64,000 bases of DNA. It comes from Ulota crispa. Taxonomy: Eukaryota > Streptophyta > Bryopsida > Orthotrichales > Orthotrichaceae. Of the stretch, positions 23,425 to 34,176 are shown in pieces. The stretch lies in assembly GCA_963920765.1 (NCBI GenBank), contig OY987247.1, forward strand, positions 16,464,471-16,528,470, given 5' to 3'. The notes beneath the pieces were generated by a model. The model ran no database searches. It saw nothing but the letters and a program-made list of their open reading frames with translations, and was not told the origin of the DNA. Position numbers and translations under genes: made by a program. Numbering within the stretch: the stretch's first letter is position 1; every line of letters starts with the position of its first letter.

Positions 23425-23760
23425 ATTGTAGGAGGGTTAGGAAACCTACAAAGACAATTGAACATTTGTTTTTGAAATTTTCTGAGATTGTATGAATAAA
23501 CTACAAATTGTTGAAGGTAACTCCCTAGACCGAACTATTGTGGACACGAGACCCTCATTGAAATGGTCGTATTGAAATGAAAAAATGACAACACAAAAAT
23601 CATGTAACATGCAATCCTAAATTGCCACCTACACAATTTGTGTTCCTACACTCAATTATGTTAATAGGTTAAATTAACCTGCATGTCCAATTTGGGTGTC
23701 TCCCGTGTTTGGTTAAGCATGATTTCTAGGTGTCCTTAAACCAATTGTGTCCGATTAAGG
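23425..23760 (+). repeat. Left arm of a dispersed inverted repeat
   Basis: This stretch is an imperfect reverse complement of about 27100-27430. The best part surrounds gttgaaggtaactccctag and the gccacctacacaatttgtgttcc segment. The two arms bound about 4 kb that contains two TTAA elements. They may be the long terminal repeats of a Mutator-like element or two opposed copies of one dispersed repeat. Confidence 0.5.
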
Positions 23761-24772
23761 TGCTCCTACCTTATACTTCATGTATGTTGGAAAGCTTTTT
23801 TGGTTCTGAAAATGGACCTTTGAGATTCCAATAATTATTTTATACCTTAGGATGAAGTTTCTAGATAATTGTGGTAGTCATGTTGGGATTCAACTAAAGC
23901 AAAATAAGATTGTAAATAACAAGAATATTCCCTTTCAATAGTATACTATGAAAATCACATGATTTTGCAATTGTCTACAACAGAACTTTATACTTTTGAT
24001 ATTAAGTTGTCAATAAATAGGAATACTATTTGATTCATTGTTTTGATGCAAAGTTCTTTTGATATTTTACACACTTAACTATGTGGAATAATTAAATTGT
24101 CCACTCTATATAGTTGTTGAAATTCATTAGCATTGTCATTCATTTTTTGAAAATCAAGTGTCTATAAGGCTCATCTTTAAGAACTCTAAGAACTACTTAA
24201 GCTAGAGACCGCTTTGCACAAAAACCTAATTAGTGTAAAGTTTAAACAACTTCGTTTTCAGTAAAGTTCTATTTTTTGATTCTAAAATAGACTGGAGCAA
24301 TAGATATAGAGTAACTGTTTGTAACAAAACTATAAAAAAATTCGAACCATTTTAGAAATAGTCATCTCATGTTTTTTAACTGTTTAAATGGTTTGCAAAC
24401 ATCAAAATGTGGCCCTTTGGACGTTTACCATTAGTGTTCACAAACATGTCCAAATTACCAAATCTTCATCTATTTTACTTTTTTCTTTATCTACAAAAAA
24501 ATGTTAATACAAAAACTACACAGTTAAATTTGAATTTAGCATCTTGGGCCTTCAACCAATTTTTATGCATACCAAAAATTTGTAAACCACAATAGTGGAT
24601 GTCAAGATTAGTTGGAAGATAGAATGCATGGGTGACACATGTATCATATCCAAAAAGAAAACTAGAAGAGAACTTTGATGTCCCTATTATAAATTTGTGT
24701 AAAATTTATCTTTTAAAGTGACAAGAGGAAATGATCAACAAAAGGGATCTTATAAACTTTGAAGATTCTTAA

Positions 24773-24843
24773 CCCTTTAACAACTAGAGAGCCAAGCTGT
24801 GGTTGATTTCTAGTGTATTTTCAGAACCCTAGTTGTTAAAGGG
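24773..24843. mobile_element. Miniature 71-bp TTAA-flanked palindromic element
   Basis: TTAA lies at 24769-24772 and 24844-24847. The ends are CCCTTTAACAACTAG and CTAGTTGTTAAAGGG, a perfect 15-bp inverted pair. Almost half of the element is terminal repeat, so it is among the shortest transposon-like units one could expect to move. Confidence 0.65.
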
Positions 24844-25675
24844 TTAAGAACTAACATCTATCCCTTTTATATTTGAATAACAATAAAAGAAAGTTTTGAC
24901 GATTTGGTTGGTTACCCTAAATTTGAAGCATGCATTTGATCTCCTTTTTTCAACTTATGATAAAGCAACAAATGTCTATCCATCACATGAAATTCAAGAT
25001 TTTCTTTTAACACCAATATTTTGAAATTCCTTGCTATAAAAATTAGGTGTCAAGCATTGAGTGTTTGTTTATCATCCAAAATTTTAAATTGAGAGAGGGG
25101 AGAGGGAGAGGTAGAGGAAGAGGTCCTTGAAAGAGTGAAAAGCAACTAGAAATGTGAGGAGGGAGAGGAAAAAGGTAGGGAAAAAGGATGGCAAAATATC
25201 ACTAGAGATTGAGAGAGATAGCAAGAAGCATGGACAAGGCTTACTACACTAAATAGAGCATTTAGGTTGCCTAATACTAATTTTTTGACATCTCAAAGTA
25301 ATATATACATACTCACTAATATTAAAATAAATTTCACAATAATTCTCATCACTAATTACTAGAAGAAACAAATTTTGTTAACAATAAAAACTTGGTAATA
25401 GAAACAACCTTGCAAAAAAACAAAAAAACATAGTTTAAGCCATAAAGCATGTGAAATCCTAATATTTAGAAAGTCACATGCACTTCCAAGTGACCAAACA
25501 ATGAGTATGAGGTAACTTTACAAGGTAAGGTAACCTAATTGTTAAAGCAACCTAAATGCATTGTTTAGTGTAACTAATGTTAGTTTTATTTTTATTTTTA
25601 TATGTTTGGTAATGCTTTTAGCCACGTAAGCCCATTATGAAAATCCACGTTTGAGATTACACTAGAGGGGGTTAA

Positions 25676-27052
25676 CCCTTGAGCGCCCGAGTGCCTCATA
25701 TATTGCCTCCCTTGATTTCAAAACCTTGTTTGAGGCACTAGATCTAACTTTGTGATCTTGCTATTCACTACAATTATGAAGGCATTCAAGTTGTCCATGT
25801 TAATGGAGTAATGGCGAGGAAAGCCAAATGTTGTACAAGTGCTACAAGAGATTTGATTGGGTGAAACACCATACAGGGCGTGGTGGCAAGCAATGTTTTA
25901 CAGGTTGCAACCGGTCAACATACTTTGCAAGCTTCCTTGTGTAAGCTTTGGGGTAACGGGAAATTTGTTGGCAAGGGTTCAAGCATGTTCTAAACCCTTA
26001 TTATGGCAACCATCAACAACTATGCCGGTCATTGTTTTTTGTGCAATAGCGATTTTGAAACCCTAAAACTCAACATAAAGAGACGTTCATCATTAATAAC
26101 TCACAAGTGTGTGAATTCACATCTAATATTGCTATTCACAAAATTAGAGATGAATCAAGGGAAAGTGTCTGGTTGGGGTACCCAAAAAAGTTGTCCAACT
26201 TACAATTTCACTATGTGTTGGTGTGTCAAACACATCCAGTTTTTAATTAGAATAAAGTAAGACTTCACCAAATGTGGTTTAGTATTCTACACTTATAACG
26301 TATCAAGAAAAAATGTTTGATTACAACCAAAGTTTTTTAAGTAATTTTATTTGATTTTTTAGTTGAAAAAATAAGTTTTGTCACACTTACCTAGAATCCC
26401 AAAATTGAGCATTTGGAATATCAAACATCTTTATTTTAATATCATTTTTGAATATGACCTACAATTAATTGTGTAGAGTACAAAATAATTTATTTCATCA
26501 ATAAAAATTTAATAAATTGTGCACTATAATGCTTGCAAACCCCAAAATTCAAGATTTTTTTTGACACCTATGAATGGATCCAAAAAATTTAATAAATTTA
26601 ATAAAATTTCTTTGAACATATAAATCTTGATTCCATTGAGGTGCACACTTTATTTTTTCTCATTTTAGGGTCATTTTACTTGATCAAAATGAACAAATTA
26701 GACAAATTTTGGAGGTTTTAAACAAAAACACCTAATTAGTGTGTCCAAAAAGTGATACCCCAACTAGACCCTTCCCCTTAGGGGCTTATAGAATTTTGTA
26801 AAAATCATCATATAGCAACTACCTACCAAAAAATGAGATTTTGCCATCACATGGTGTTTGATCAACTGTTATAATCGTCCATCTCCCATGGTCAATTGTT
26901 CCCAAAATTTGCAAGCCTTCTTCTAAGTAGGTGTTATGCTATTTTCAATGGTCACTTTTTGTGGATCATCTAGTTGACTGAGATACAGTACATCAAAGTT
27001 GTAAGTCTCCCAAAACCCTCATTTTGGTGAAAATGGCATGGGCGCTTAAGGG
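25676..27052 (+). mobile_element. TTAA-type piggyBac-like element with transposase remnant
   Basis: TTAA lies at 25672-25675 and 27053-27056. The left end is CCCTTGAGCGCCCGAGTGCC and the right end, read inward, is CCCTTAAGCGCCCATGCC. These are among the longest and best-matched ends of the TTAA elements here. At 1377 bp it is longer than most MITEs in the window. A frameshifted cysteine-rich stretch near its left end looks like a transposase remnant. The flanking DNA carries a roughly 40-bp imperfect direct repeat on each side. Confidence 0.65.
25810..26000 (+). pseudogene. Decayed piggyBac-like transposase C-terminus (candidate)
   Basis: Three frames together give a pattern like the C-terminal cysteine-rich zinc-binding region of piggyBac transposases. 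One frame gives ARKAKC (from about 25813). The next gives YKCYKRF..HTGRGGKQCFTGCN (to about 25912). A third gives VNILCKLPCVSF (to about 25950). Order and spacing suit the family pattern C..C ... C..C ... LC...CF. At least two frameshifts are needed and no catalytic aspartates are visible, so it is a fragment. The TTAA/CCC element around it is independent support for the assignment. It could still be chance in short frames. Confidence 0.45.
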
Positions 27053-27099
27053 TTAAGCCCATTATGAAAATCCACATTTAAGATTACACTAAGGGAGAA

Positions 27100-27430
27100 T
27101 TGCCCAAATACAACACTAGCCGTTTAACAACATCTAAAAATAAACCAAAAAGTCAGCATTCATGCACCCAAAAAAGACACACATGCACCCAAATTAGACA
27201 CACAAGTTGACATAAGGGAACAAAAATTGTGTAGGTGGCGGTTTGTGATTGGGTGTGACATGGTCTTTTTGTTGTTGCTTTTTCAGGGATCTAGTGTCCA
27301 CAATAGATCAATCTAGGGAGTTACCTTCAACAATTCATAATTTATTCATACGATCTCAAAAAATTCCAAAAACAATTTTGCTTGCATCCGTTCCCATTTC
27401 CTAACAAGTGCATGCCATTACATTCTCAAA
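27100..27430 (-). repeat. Right arm of a dispersed inverted repeat
   Basis: Imperfect reverse complement of 23425-23760, including tagggagttaccttcaac and the aattgtgtaggtggcgg segment. See the left arm for interpretation. Confidence 0.5.
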
Positions 27431-27495
27431 AGACCCTCCAATTTACAACATCTAAGGTAAGTGTCACTTATGGGTGCTTCTAGGCGGGGGGTTAA

Positions 27496-28413
27496 CCCCT
27501 AAAGGACCAGACCTTTTTTTTTGTAGAATCATAGCGATTTTTGGGCAGGTACCTATAATTGGAGCTTTTCATATTTTAGGTTGAAATTTTAATGGAATGT
27601 GGAGACGGGATTTATCTTTCATATGCACTAAATTTCATGACATTTAGAATTATGAGTAAAAAGTTGCGGTCTAATATGATGTTTTTTTCATTTTTCAGGC
27701 AGCTTGGGCAGATTTTTAAAAATCACTTTTTTCAAAAAAAAAAATTGTTAAATTGGTTTAGGAGATTTATGTGAATGTAGGAAGCTTCACATCATTCTGT
27801 TTGGATCAACGAGATGAAAGGTATGAGGATTTGCTGTTTGCGGGCAGTTATGGATCCTCTACTCCAAAATAAACTTTGGAGTCCTTTATTTTACTCAATT
27901 TTTAACATTTTGGAAAAAAAAAAAAATCAAAGGATAAAGATTGTTTATAAAAACATTATGACCAATGGGATTGGCATTTTACATTTCCATAATTATATTC
28001 TTAACAATTTTGTGTTTTGAATCATTCTCTACTTCTTTTTACTTACTAATTTTTTTCCATATGTTATACAACTCCAATTGATTTGAAACTTTTTTGACAT
28101 GTACTTTACTTAAGTTGAATAAGAAATTTAAAGAATTACCACCCACATGTCCTTTTTCCCTTAGGAATTTCAACTTCTGAAGGGTAGCTGCCCAATTTTT
28201 TGCAAGACGTTTTTGAATATTCAAACCATTCTAACTTCCAATCTACGAGGTAGAAAACTCTGAATTTTTTTCCACATCTTCTAAAACCATTCTTCTACAA
28301 GATCCTATGGTCACATATGCATAAAAATGTTATTGTTTTCAAATTTGGTTGATGCTCTAAAAATGGCAATTTTGAAGAGTTTTTGGTGAAAACTTTGCTT
28401 GGGCCTTTAGGAG
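27496..28413 (+). mobile_element. TTAA-type MITE, family 2
   Basis: TTAA lies at 27492-27495 and 28414-28417. The ends are CCCCTAAAGGACCAG and GGGCCTTTAGGAG. The interior matches the other family 2 members in the same orientation as 16094-17111. Confidence 0.75.
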
Positions 28414-28417
28414 TTAA

Positions 28418-29100
28418 GTAAGTCGTCACCCTTGCTCAAGAGCCGGCGTCACTTTTTTACTGCACTGCATTATTGACCCTTTTTTACTTGTCATGGAGTC
28501 ATGCACATTCGCCGCAGTGTCCGTCAGGGTTTGCGCAACACCTTTCCAGCCCCGCAGTAAAGTAAGCTTAACATCACAAAACTACCGCAGATTTTTTTAC
28601 TTCCACTTTTCTAAACTAATTCTCGAAGCTGAAGAAAAGAAGAAATCGTTTGTTTTTTTTTTCTCCGCACCTTTTTTCGTCACAAAATGAGCTCGTGGTA
28701 ACAATTTTTGCAATTTACGAAGTCGAAGAAAAATGAATTCGTTTGTTTTTTCTCTGCACTTTTTTCGTCACAAAATGAGCTCGTGGTAACAATTTGTTGC
28801 AACTCTAAGGATTTTACGTACCATATACTACTGTTTTGTCTTCTGTGTCCCACAGGTTTCCCGTGCGAACGATATCATCTGGTGATTTTGTCTGATTTTG
28901 CTGGCTTGCAGCTTTCACGTTGTTCGTAGTTGTTGTACCTTTTTATGTTATCATTATCATTTGGTCTATACACCGGCTTTTGTCCTGTTTCTCTAAAATG
29001 ATTTACAAAGCGCCTCCCGCAGGATCGACTGATCGAGTTTACTGAGCGTTTCTGTTGCACTATTGTTTGCTTCTTTTTGTCCTTTTTGTAACTTCGCTGT
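28418..29100. other. Slightly GC-richer unassigned stretch with a local duplication
   Basis: No gene is recognised. A segment of about 85-90 bp (about 28625-28710) is repeated in tandem with small changes (to about 28800). Each copy ends cacaaaatgagctcgtgg. The region could be a leader or a non-coding transcript of the neighbouring minisatellite locus, but nothing proves transcription. Confidence 0.35.
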
Positions 29101-29104
29101 GATT

Positions 29105-29535
29105 CCACTTTTTAAGCGATCATGAAAACTTGAGTGGAAAAGAGCTATTCTAACTTACTTTTTAAGCGATTATGAAAACTTGAGTGGAAAAGAGCTATTA
29201 TAACTTACTTATATGCGATCATAAAAACTTGAGTAGAAAGAGCTATAATTCTACTTTTTATGCGTATGTGAAAATTTAAGTTGAAAAGAGCGATTTTACT
29301 TTTATGCGACTATGAAAATTTTAAGTGGAAAGAGAGCTAAGCTAGATCCTCTTTTTATGCGATTGTGAAAAGTTAAGTGGAAGGAGCGATTCTACTTTTT
29401 ATGCGTTATGAAAATTTAAGTGGAAAGAGAGCGATTATACTTTTTATGCGAGTATAAAAATTCAAGTGGAAAGAGCAAGATCAGCTTTGGACTAATTGAT
29501 AAGAGCGATTCTACTTTTTATGCGATTATGAAAAC
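29105..29535. repeat. Minisatellite, about 45-55 bp unit (left part)
   Basis: About nine diverged copies of a unit containing tttttatgcga..atgaaaa.tt and aagtggaaagagcgat. The array is interrupted at 29536 by a TTAA element and resumes at 30447. Confidence 0.85.
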
Positions 29536-29539
29536 TTAA

Positions 29540-30442
29540 CCCCTAAATGCCCAAGGGTGTTTTTCTTGTTTTCGGAAGGCAGTTTTGAAGTTTTTGATTT
29601 GTCCTTGTAAGATCATTATTAAACATCAAAATAAAATTGTAACCGTTGAATCTTGAACTTCAAGACTTCTAGATGGCGCTATCCAAAAAGAATCCAAAAT
29701 AACCGTGTGGATTTTAAGATATTTGCAATTGAATGATGATGAGGATAGAGTTTTTTGCTTTTTCTAAAGCTGTCCAAAATTTCTAATGCAAATTGGTAAC
29801 TTCTAGATACAAAATTGGAAAACAACCACTTAGATTGCTTTAGTGTTTATTGTTGCTACTTCAAAATTAGTGGCCCCCCTTCCAAATCCATGACCAGAAT
29901 TTCACAAATGAGCTTGCAAAGCAATTGTCAAAACGCAACCGTCTAATACCAATAAATTTTCAGCTCCAATTACTGACCAAAAATCATTATGAATGAAAGA
30001 ATTTTCAACAGTGAAAGGATTCTAATTTTTATAACAAAGTCATTCCAAGTGAAATTAGTCCAAAAGCACTTTTAGATTTTGTTAAATGTCAAAATTCTAG
30101 TAAAAAGGTCATTATTGCCCAAGGGAGTGCCCAAGGGAAATCTTCACCTTTTGCTCAACTTGATGCCCGCCTTTTCAATGTGGCAACTTCTCATAGGCTC
30201 TGTGACACTATTCACGACACTATTCATGTCACAAAATGTATGCTTGTAGTTAACTTTCCACCAAAAACAATTGAAATAAGATATGGAGGAAATTGAATTT
30301 GAACAATGGAGCTAACTTGGGTGCGCAACTATTCTTAAAAAAAAAAGAACCTAGAAATGATAAAATCTGTACTTTCAACAGAGTTTCAAAATTTCTTGAA
30401 GTTTTTTGGACACCCAAATTGGGTGCCTTGGGCATTTAGGGG
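29540..30442. mobile_element. TTAA-type MITE inserted in a minisatellite unit
   Basis: TTAA lies at 29536-29539 and 30443-30446. The ends are CCCCTAAATGCCCAAGG and CCTTGGGCATTTAGGGG, a perfect 17-bp pair. The left flank ends gcgattatgaaaac and the right flank begins gtggaaagagcgat. Uninterrupted neighbouring repeat units read gcga..atgaaaa.ttaagtggaaag with a single TTAA. This gives a natural empty site and shows TTAA duplication on insertion. Confidence 0.9.
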
Positions 30443-30446
30443 TTAA

Positions 30447-30550
30447 GTGGAAAGAGCGATTTTCCACGTTTTCTGCGATTATGAAAATTTAAGTGGAAAG
30501 AGCGATTGTAATTTATATGCGATTATGAAATTTCAAGTGGAAAGAGCGAG
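30447..30550. repeat. Minisatellite (right part)
   Basis: Two further copies of the 29105-29535 unit continue directly after the inserted MITE, then degrade into unique sequence. Confidence 0.8.
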
Positions 30551-30599
30551 ATCAGCTCTGGATTAAGAAATAGTGTTTAATTTGATATGCTGATGATGC

Positions 30600-31393
30600 C
30601 ATTCAGAAGCTAAAATTCAGCTCACATGTTTCGCTTTTGGAGTCTGCTAACTTATCGACATTCGAAATTATTTGGAATCCACTGATTGCGCGATGCTTTT
30701 TCCAGCAACGAAGGGCGGGACTCGGGCGAGAGAGGGGCAGAGCTCGTTATCCTGATCGTCAGGCAGGTGGTGAAAGACTGAAAGGCGAACACTACGGAGT
30801 GGCTACGATGGTCGTTCGTCGCCTTGCTTGAATGAATGCTACAGGTACACAATTTATGCAATGGTAGGTTAATTTTAGGCTGTCTATATTTCTTTAATAG
30901 TTCTGCCACAGACTGCTCTGCCATGCCAGGCATGCCAGGCCATCATCCTTCGTGTGGTTAGCCAGCTTCCTTTTGCTTCCGTGTGTTAAACTTTCTGGAT
31001 GACAAGACAACAACAACTCGGGTCGGTTTCTCTCTGTTCGGTTTTTTTATTGTCCTCTAACTTATCCCGTGTTTTGAAATTTCGGTGACCTCGTTTGTTC
31101 CGTTTCGGTGTGTGTGTGTGTGTGCTCTCGAACCAGTTTGAGACGGAGTGCCTGAATGCGGAGTTTTCGAGGATGTGGTGTGGTGGTGGTGGTGAGGATG
31201 ATGCCGGCTTTGTTTCAATGCGAGGTTGGCGGACATAACGAGGCAATGAAATTGGAAGCCAGGGTGATGGAGAATGAAGGACAGGAGCGGTGTGCGGTTG
31301 TGAGCAGAGGATGAGGATTCCAAAGCAGGGTAGGAGGACGAGAGCACCCTGGACCGTGATTGGAAACAGGGGAAGAGAGAGAGGGCGTGCACG
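30600..31393 (+). promoter_or_regulatory. Promoter and leader region of the cyclin gene
   Basis: GC content rises towards the start codon. The region contains a (GT)n tract at about 31110-31124, a GGT/GAT-rich stretch at 31180-31205 and a purine-rich GAGAGAG leader just before 31394. Frames on both strands are low-complexity shadows. Confidence 0.45.
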
Positions 31394-34176
31394 ATGCCGC
31401 CCGAGGGTTACAATGGAAAGACAACAGCCGGTGATGATACCGATGTGGAGGCTTTACGGATGCAGTTGATTGTGAGCACAGTGAAGAGCTCCGAGGGTTC
31501 GTCCTTCGAAACCCCCGACGTAGCAACACCTGCGGAATCCGAGACTCCAAAAGTTTTGAGTGTGCTTGCAGCTGTGCTGGACCGTCTTGTTGCCAGGAAC
31601 GAGCAATTGGCCAGCGCGCCGTCGCAGCAGGGGAAGAAGTTGACGATTTTTCATGGATTGAGAGCTCCCAATATTAGCATTGCGAAATATCTGGAGAGGA
31701 TTTTCAAGTATACCAGTTGCAGTCCCTCGTGCTTTGTCGTTGGTTATGTTTTCCTTGATCGCCTCATTCATCGGCAACCGGATTTGCTCGTCACTTCTCT
31801 CAACGTGCACCGGTTGCTGGTTACCAGCGTTCTGGTCGCCACCAAAATGCTCGATGATGTGTAAGTCTGCACTAAACCAAAATGGGAGCTGTTTCATTAA
31901 TTGATTGGGCTTGTACGACTATTGGATTTCATGGATACCCCTGAAGTTTGCTATATTTTCATAGATACCCCTGCTTTTTTCAGAAATGTCACAAGTACCC
32001 TTGGACCAAAAATTTTGAACGTTTGTTTTTATTGTGCGTACCATTTCTTTTTTTCCTTTGTGCAAATGCATAACAAGAAAGAAGTAGTGTGCGTACAAAG
32101 GGAGAAGGAAGTGACATGCATAACAAAACAAGCGCCTAAATTTTTGGGTCCAAGGGTATTTGTGATATTTTTGAAAAAGCAAGGGTATCTATGAAAATAT
32201 GGCAAACTTTAGGGGTATCTATGAAATTTTCCCTTCTCTTTATTCTTCTTTAGATCCTGGGAATCGAGAATAGATAACTCTCTATAACAGTGGGGAAGAT
32301 GCACAGTCTCCACTATTCATAGTACCAATTTTTCTAGGGTCTTGATACTGCCACCCCCCTCTTTTACATCATTGTGCAATTTTTAGTGGTTTTTGAGGAC
32401 AATTTTTTTAAAAATTTCGAATGAAATATGTATTAAATCAAGTGATTGTTTGTTGGTGTTTTTTCAAAATGATAAGTTGTAATCAAAATTTTTGATAAGA
32501 AAAGATATTTAATAAAATGTTATCTTTTCCTATCAAAATTTTTGATTGCAGTTTATTATTTTGAAAAACAAAATCACTTGGTTTGATACATGTTTAATTC
32601 AAAATTAAAAAAAAAATTGTCCGCAAAAACGACCAAGAATTGAAAAAATACTCTAAAAGAGGGGTGGCATAATCAAAAAGGGGGGTGGCAGTATCAAGAC
32701 CCTTTTTCTATTGTTCAGAGTGCTAAAACCTTGACGTCACCGGAGAATGTATGGCTGAATGTGGCTGAATTGAGTGAAGATATCGGCAATGCTTTCAATT
32801 TTGAACCCAAGATAACGTACAGGAGGATTTCTTTTTCGAAGGGTGTTGAGGCTCTCCAGACGAGTAGGATGTGGAATTAGGTTTTCTTGAGAGTGCTGAG
32901 GGACTGTACATTTACAACAGTCAGCTGTCCTTTTTTGTTTCTATTCTTATGGACAGCATTGATATTGTGTGTGGGACGGGAGTTATGTGAGATGCTGTCT
33001 GTAAAAATGTTCAGAATTAGAGGCCGTAGCTTTATCTCACTGTGACTGTTATGCATTAATACGATCTAGTGAATGATTTCTAGAATGATCACGTCCTTTC
33101 AAGATCGTGTACCAGACGTGACGATTTTAATTGTTCCCAGGACGGAAGGCCACCTATTAATGGGATCCCATTCTGTCTTTATTTGACTTGATAGGACAAT
33201 TAGTAGGACAATTAGTATTCTTAATAACGTAGAGACTCTCTGAAATCGAATTTCTGCTCTTAGGTAGGGTATGTTATTTCGATCTCTTTGAGCATTTTAT
33301 TCAACATCGAGGAGTGTTGATTTTAGTAGATTAGCGGAGAGATCACTTTGGATACCAGAGGTAAACTCTCTTGATATCAAATTTCATTATTATGTATGAA
33401 TCTCTCATGTAGTCCTTTAAAGTGAGATTTTTATAGGCCACTATTAAAGGGGCAGTCTTGTAAGCCTAATACTTGGCCAGCAAAGTATATGAACACATGA
33501 GTTGTAAATGGTAACAGGGGTTCTTCAACAGGAGACAGGATCAGGTCCCTGGCTATTATCTACTTTAAAAACGAGATTCCCAAGTGTAGTAATTAAGCTA
33601 GAACACTGTCATTGTTTTGTGCTTGTGAACGTTGCTGAATGTTTGTATTTTTTCATTGTTTCTTCAATCACGCAGTACACCTTGTGTTTGTATTTCTGGT
33701 AGTTTAAATTCATGGAATCCAATTAGAAGCTCTTGTACTAACAGCTCGGTTCTTATCTTTTTGTCTGCAGGCATTTCAACAACGCCTTCTTTGCAAAAGT
33801 GGGAGGTGTGAGTGTGTTGGAGCTGAATCGCCTGGAGCTCGAATTCTTGTTTCGCCTGGATTTCAAATTAGGTGTTACAATCAATGTGTTCGAAAGCTAC
33901 TGTGCTTATCTTGAGCGGGACATATCTGCCCTTGAGAAAAAACCAGAACGCGTAGAACGCAGCTCGCCTGCATTTGGCAGTGCAGCACCCGTCTCTGCTC
34001 CCCGAACTCCACGTGGCAGTGTGCCCTCGACTCCTCAACAGATCTCTCCCAAGTTCAAGTCGAAGCGACCTCCTCCTGGACCTCAAGTATCTTTCATGAG
34101 CAGAAATCCAACTTCTGTACAGTACCAAAATCCTCTATCTCACTATTTTGCCAGGGATTCTCCACCTAGTCGTTGA
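31394..34176 (+). CDS. U/P-type cyclin, two exons, 290 aa
   Basis: Exon 1 is 31394-31860, followed by a GTAAGT donor. Exon 2 is 33771-34176, preceded by a TGTCTGCAG acceptor. The split codon (GT|G) keeps the frame and gives 290 residues. The cyclin box covers about residues 54-205. It includes TIFHG, FVVGYVFLDRL, the CDK-binding helix ATKMLDD around K151, and HFNNAFFAKVGGV followed by ELNRLELEFLFRLDF. These are hallmarks of plant CYCU/CYCP proteins related to yeast Pho80, which bind A-type CDKs and link nutrient state to division. The tail (about 215-290) is rich in Pro, Ser and Arg with TP/SP sites. The 1910-nt intron holds two MITEs. The gene looks intact. Confidence 0.9.
31926..32228. mobile_element. 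Foldback MITE in the cyclin intron
   Basis: Long inverted arms of about 100 bp or more. The left arm from 31926 reads ATTTCATGGATACCCCTG and the right arm ends GGGGTATCTATGAAAT. Repeated GATACCC words lie in both arms, with a short centre near 32075. It lies fully inside the intron and should be removed by splicing. Confidence 0.75.
32337..32702. mobile_element. hAT-like MITE in the cyclin intron
   Basis: Inverted ends are GGGTCTTGATACTGCCACCC on the left, with the exact complement on the right. Perfect 8-bp target duplications TTTTTCTA lie at 32329-32336 and 32703-32710. An 8-bp duplication is the hAT hallmark. Non-coding, 366 bp. Confidence 0.85.
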
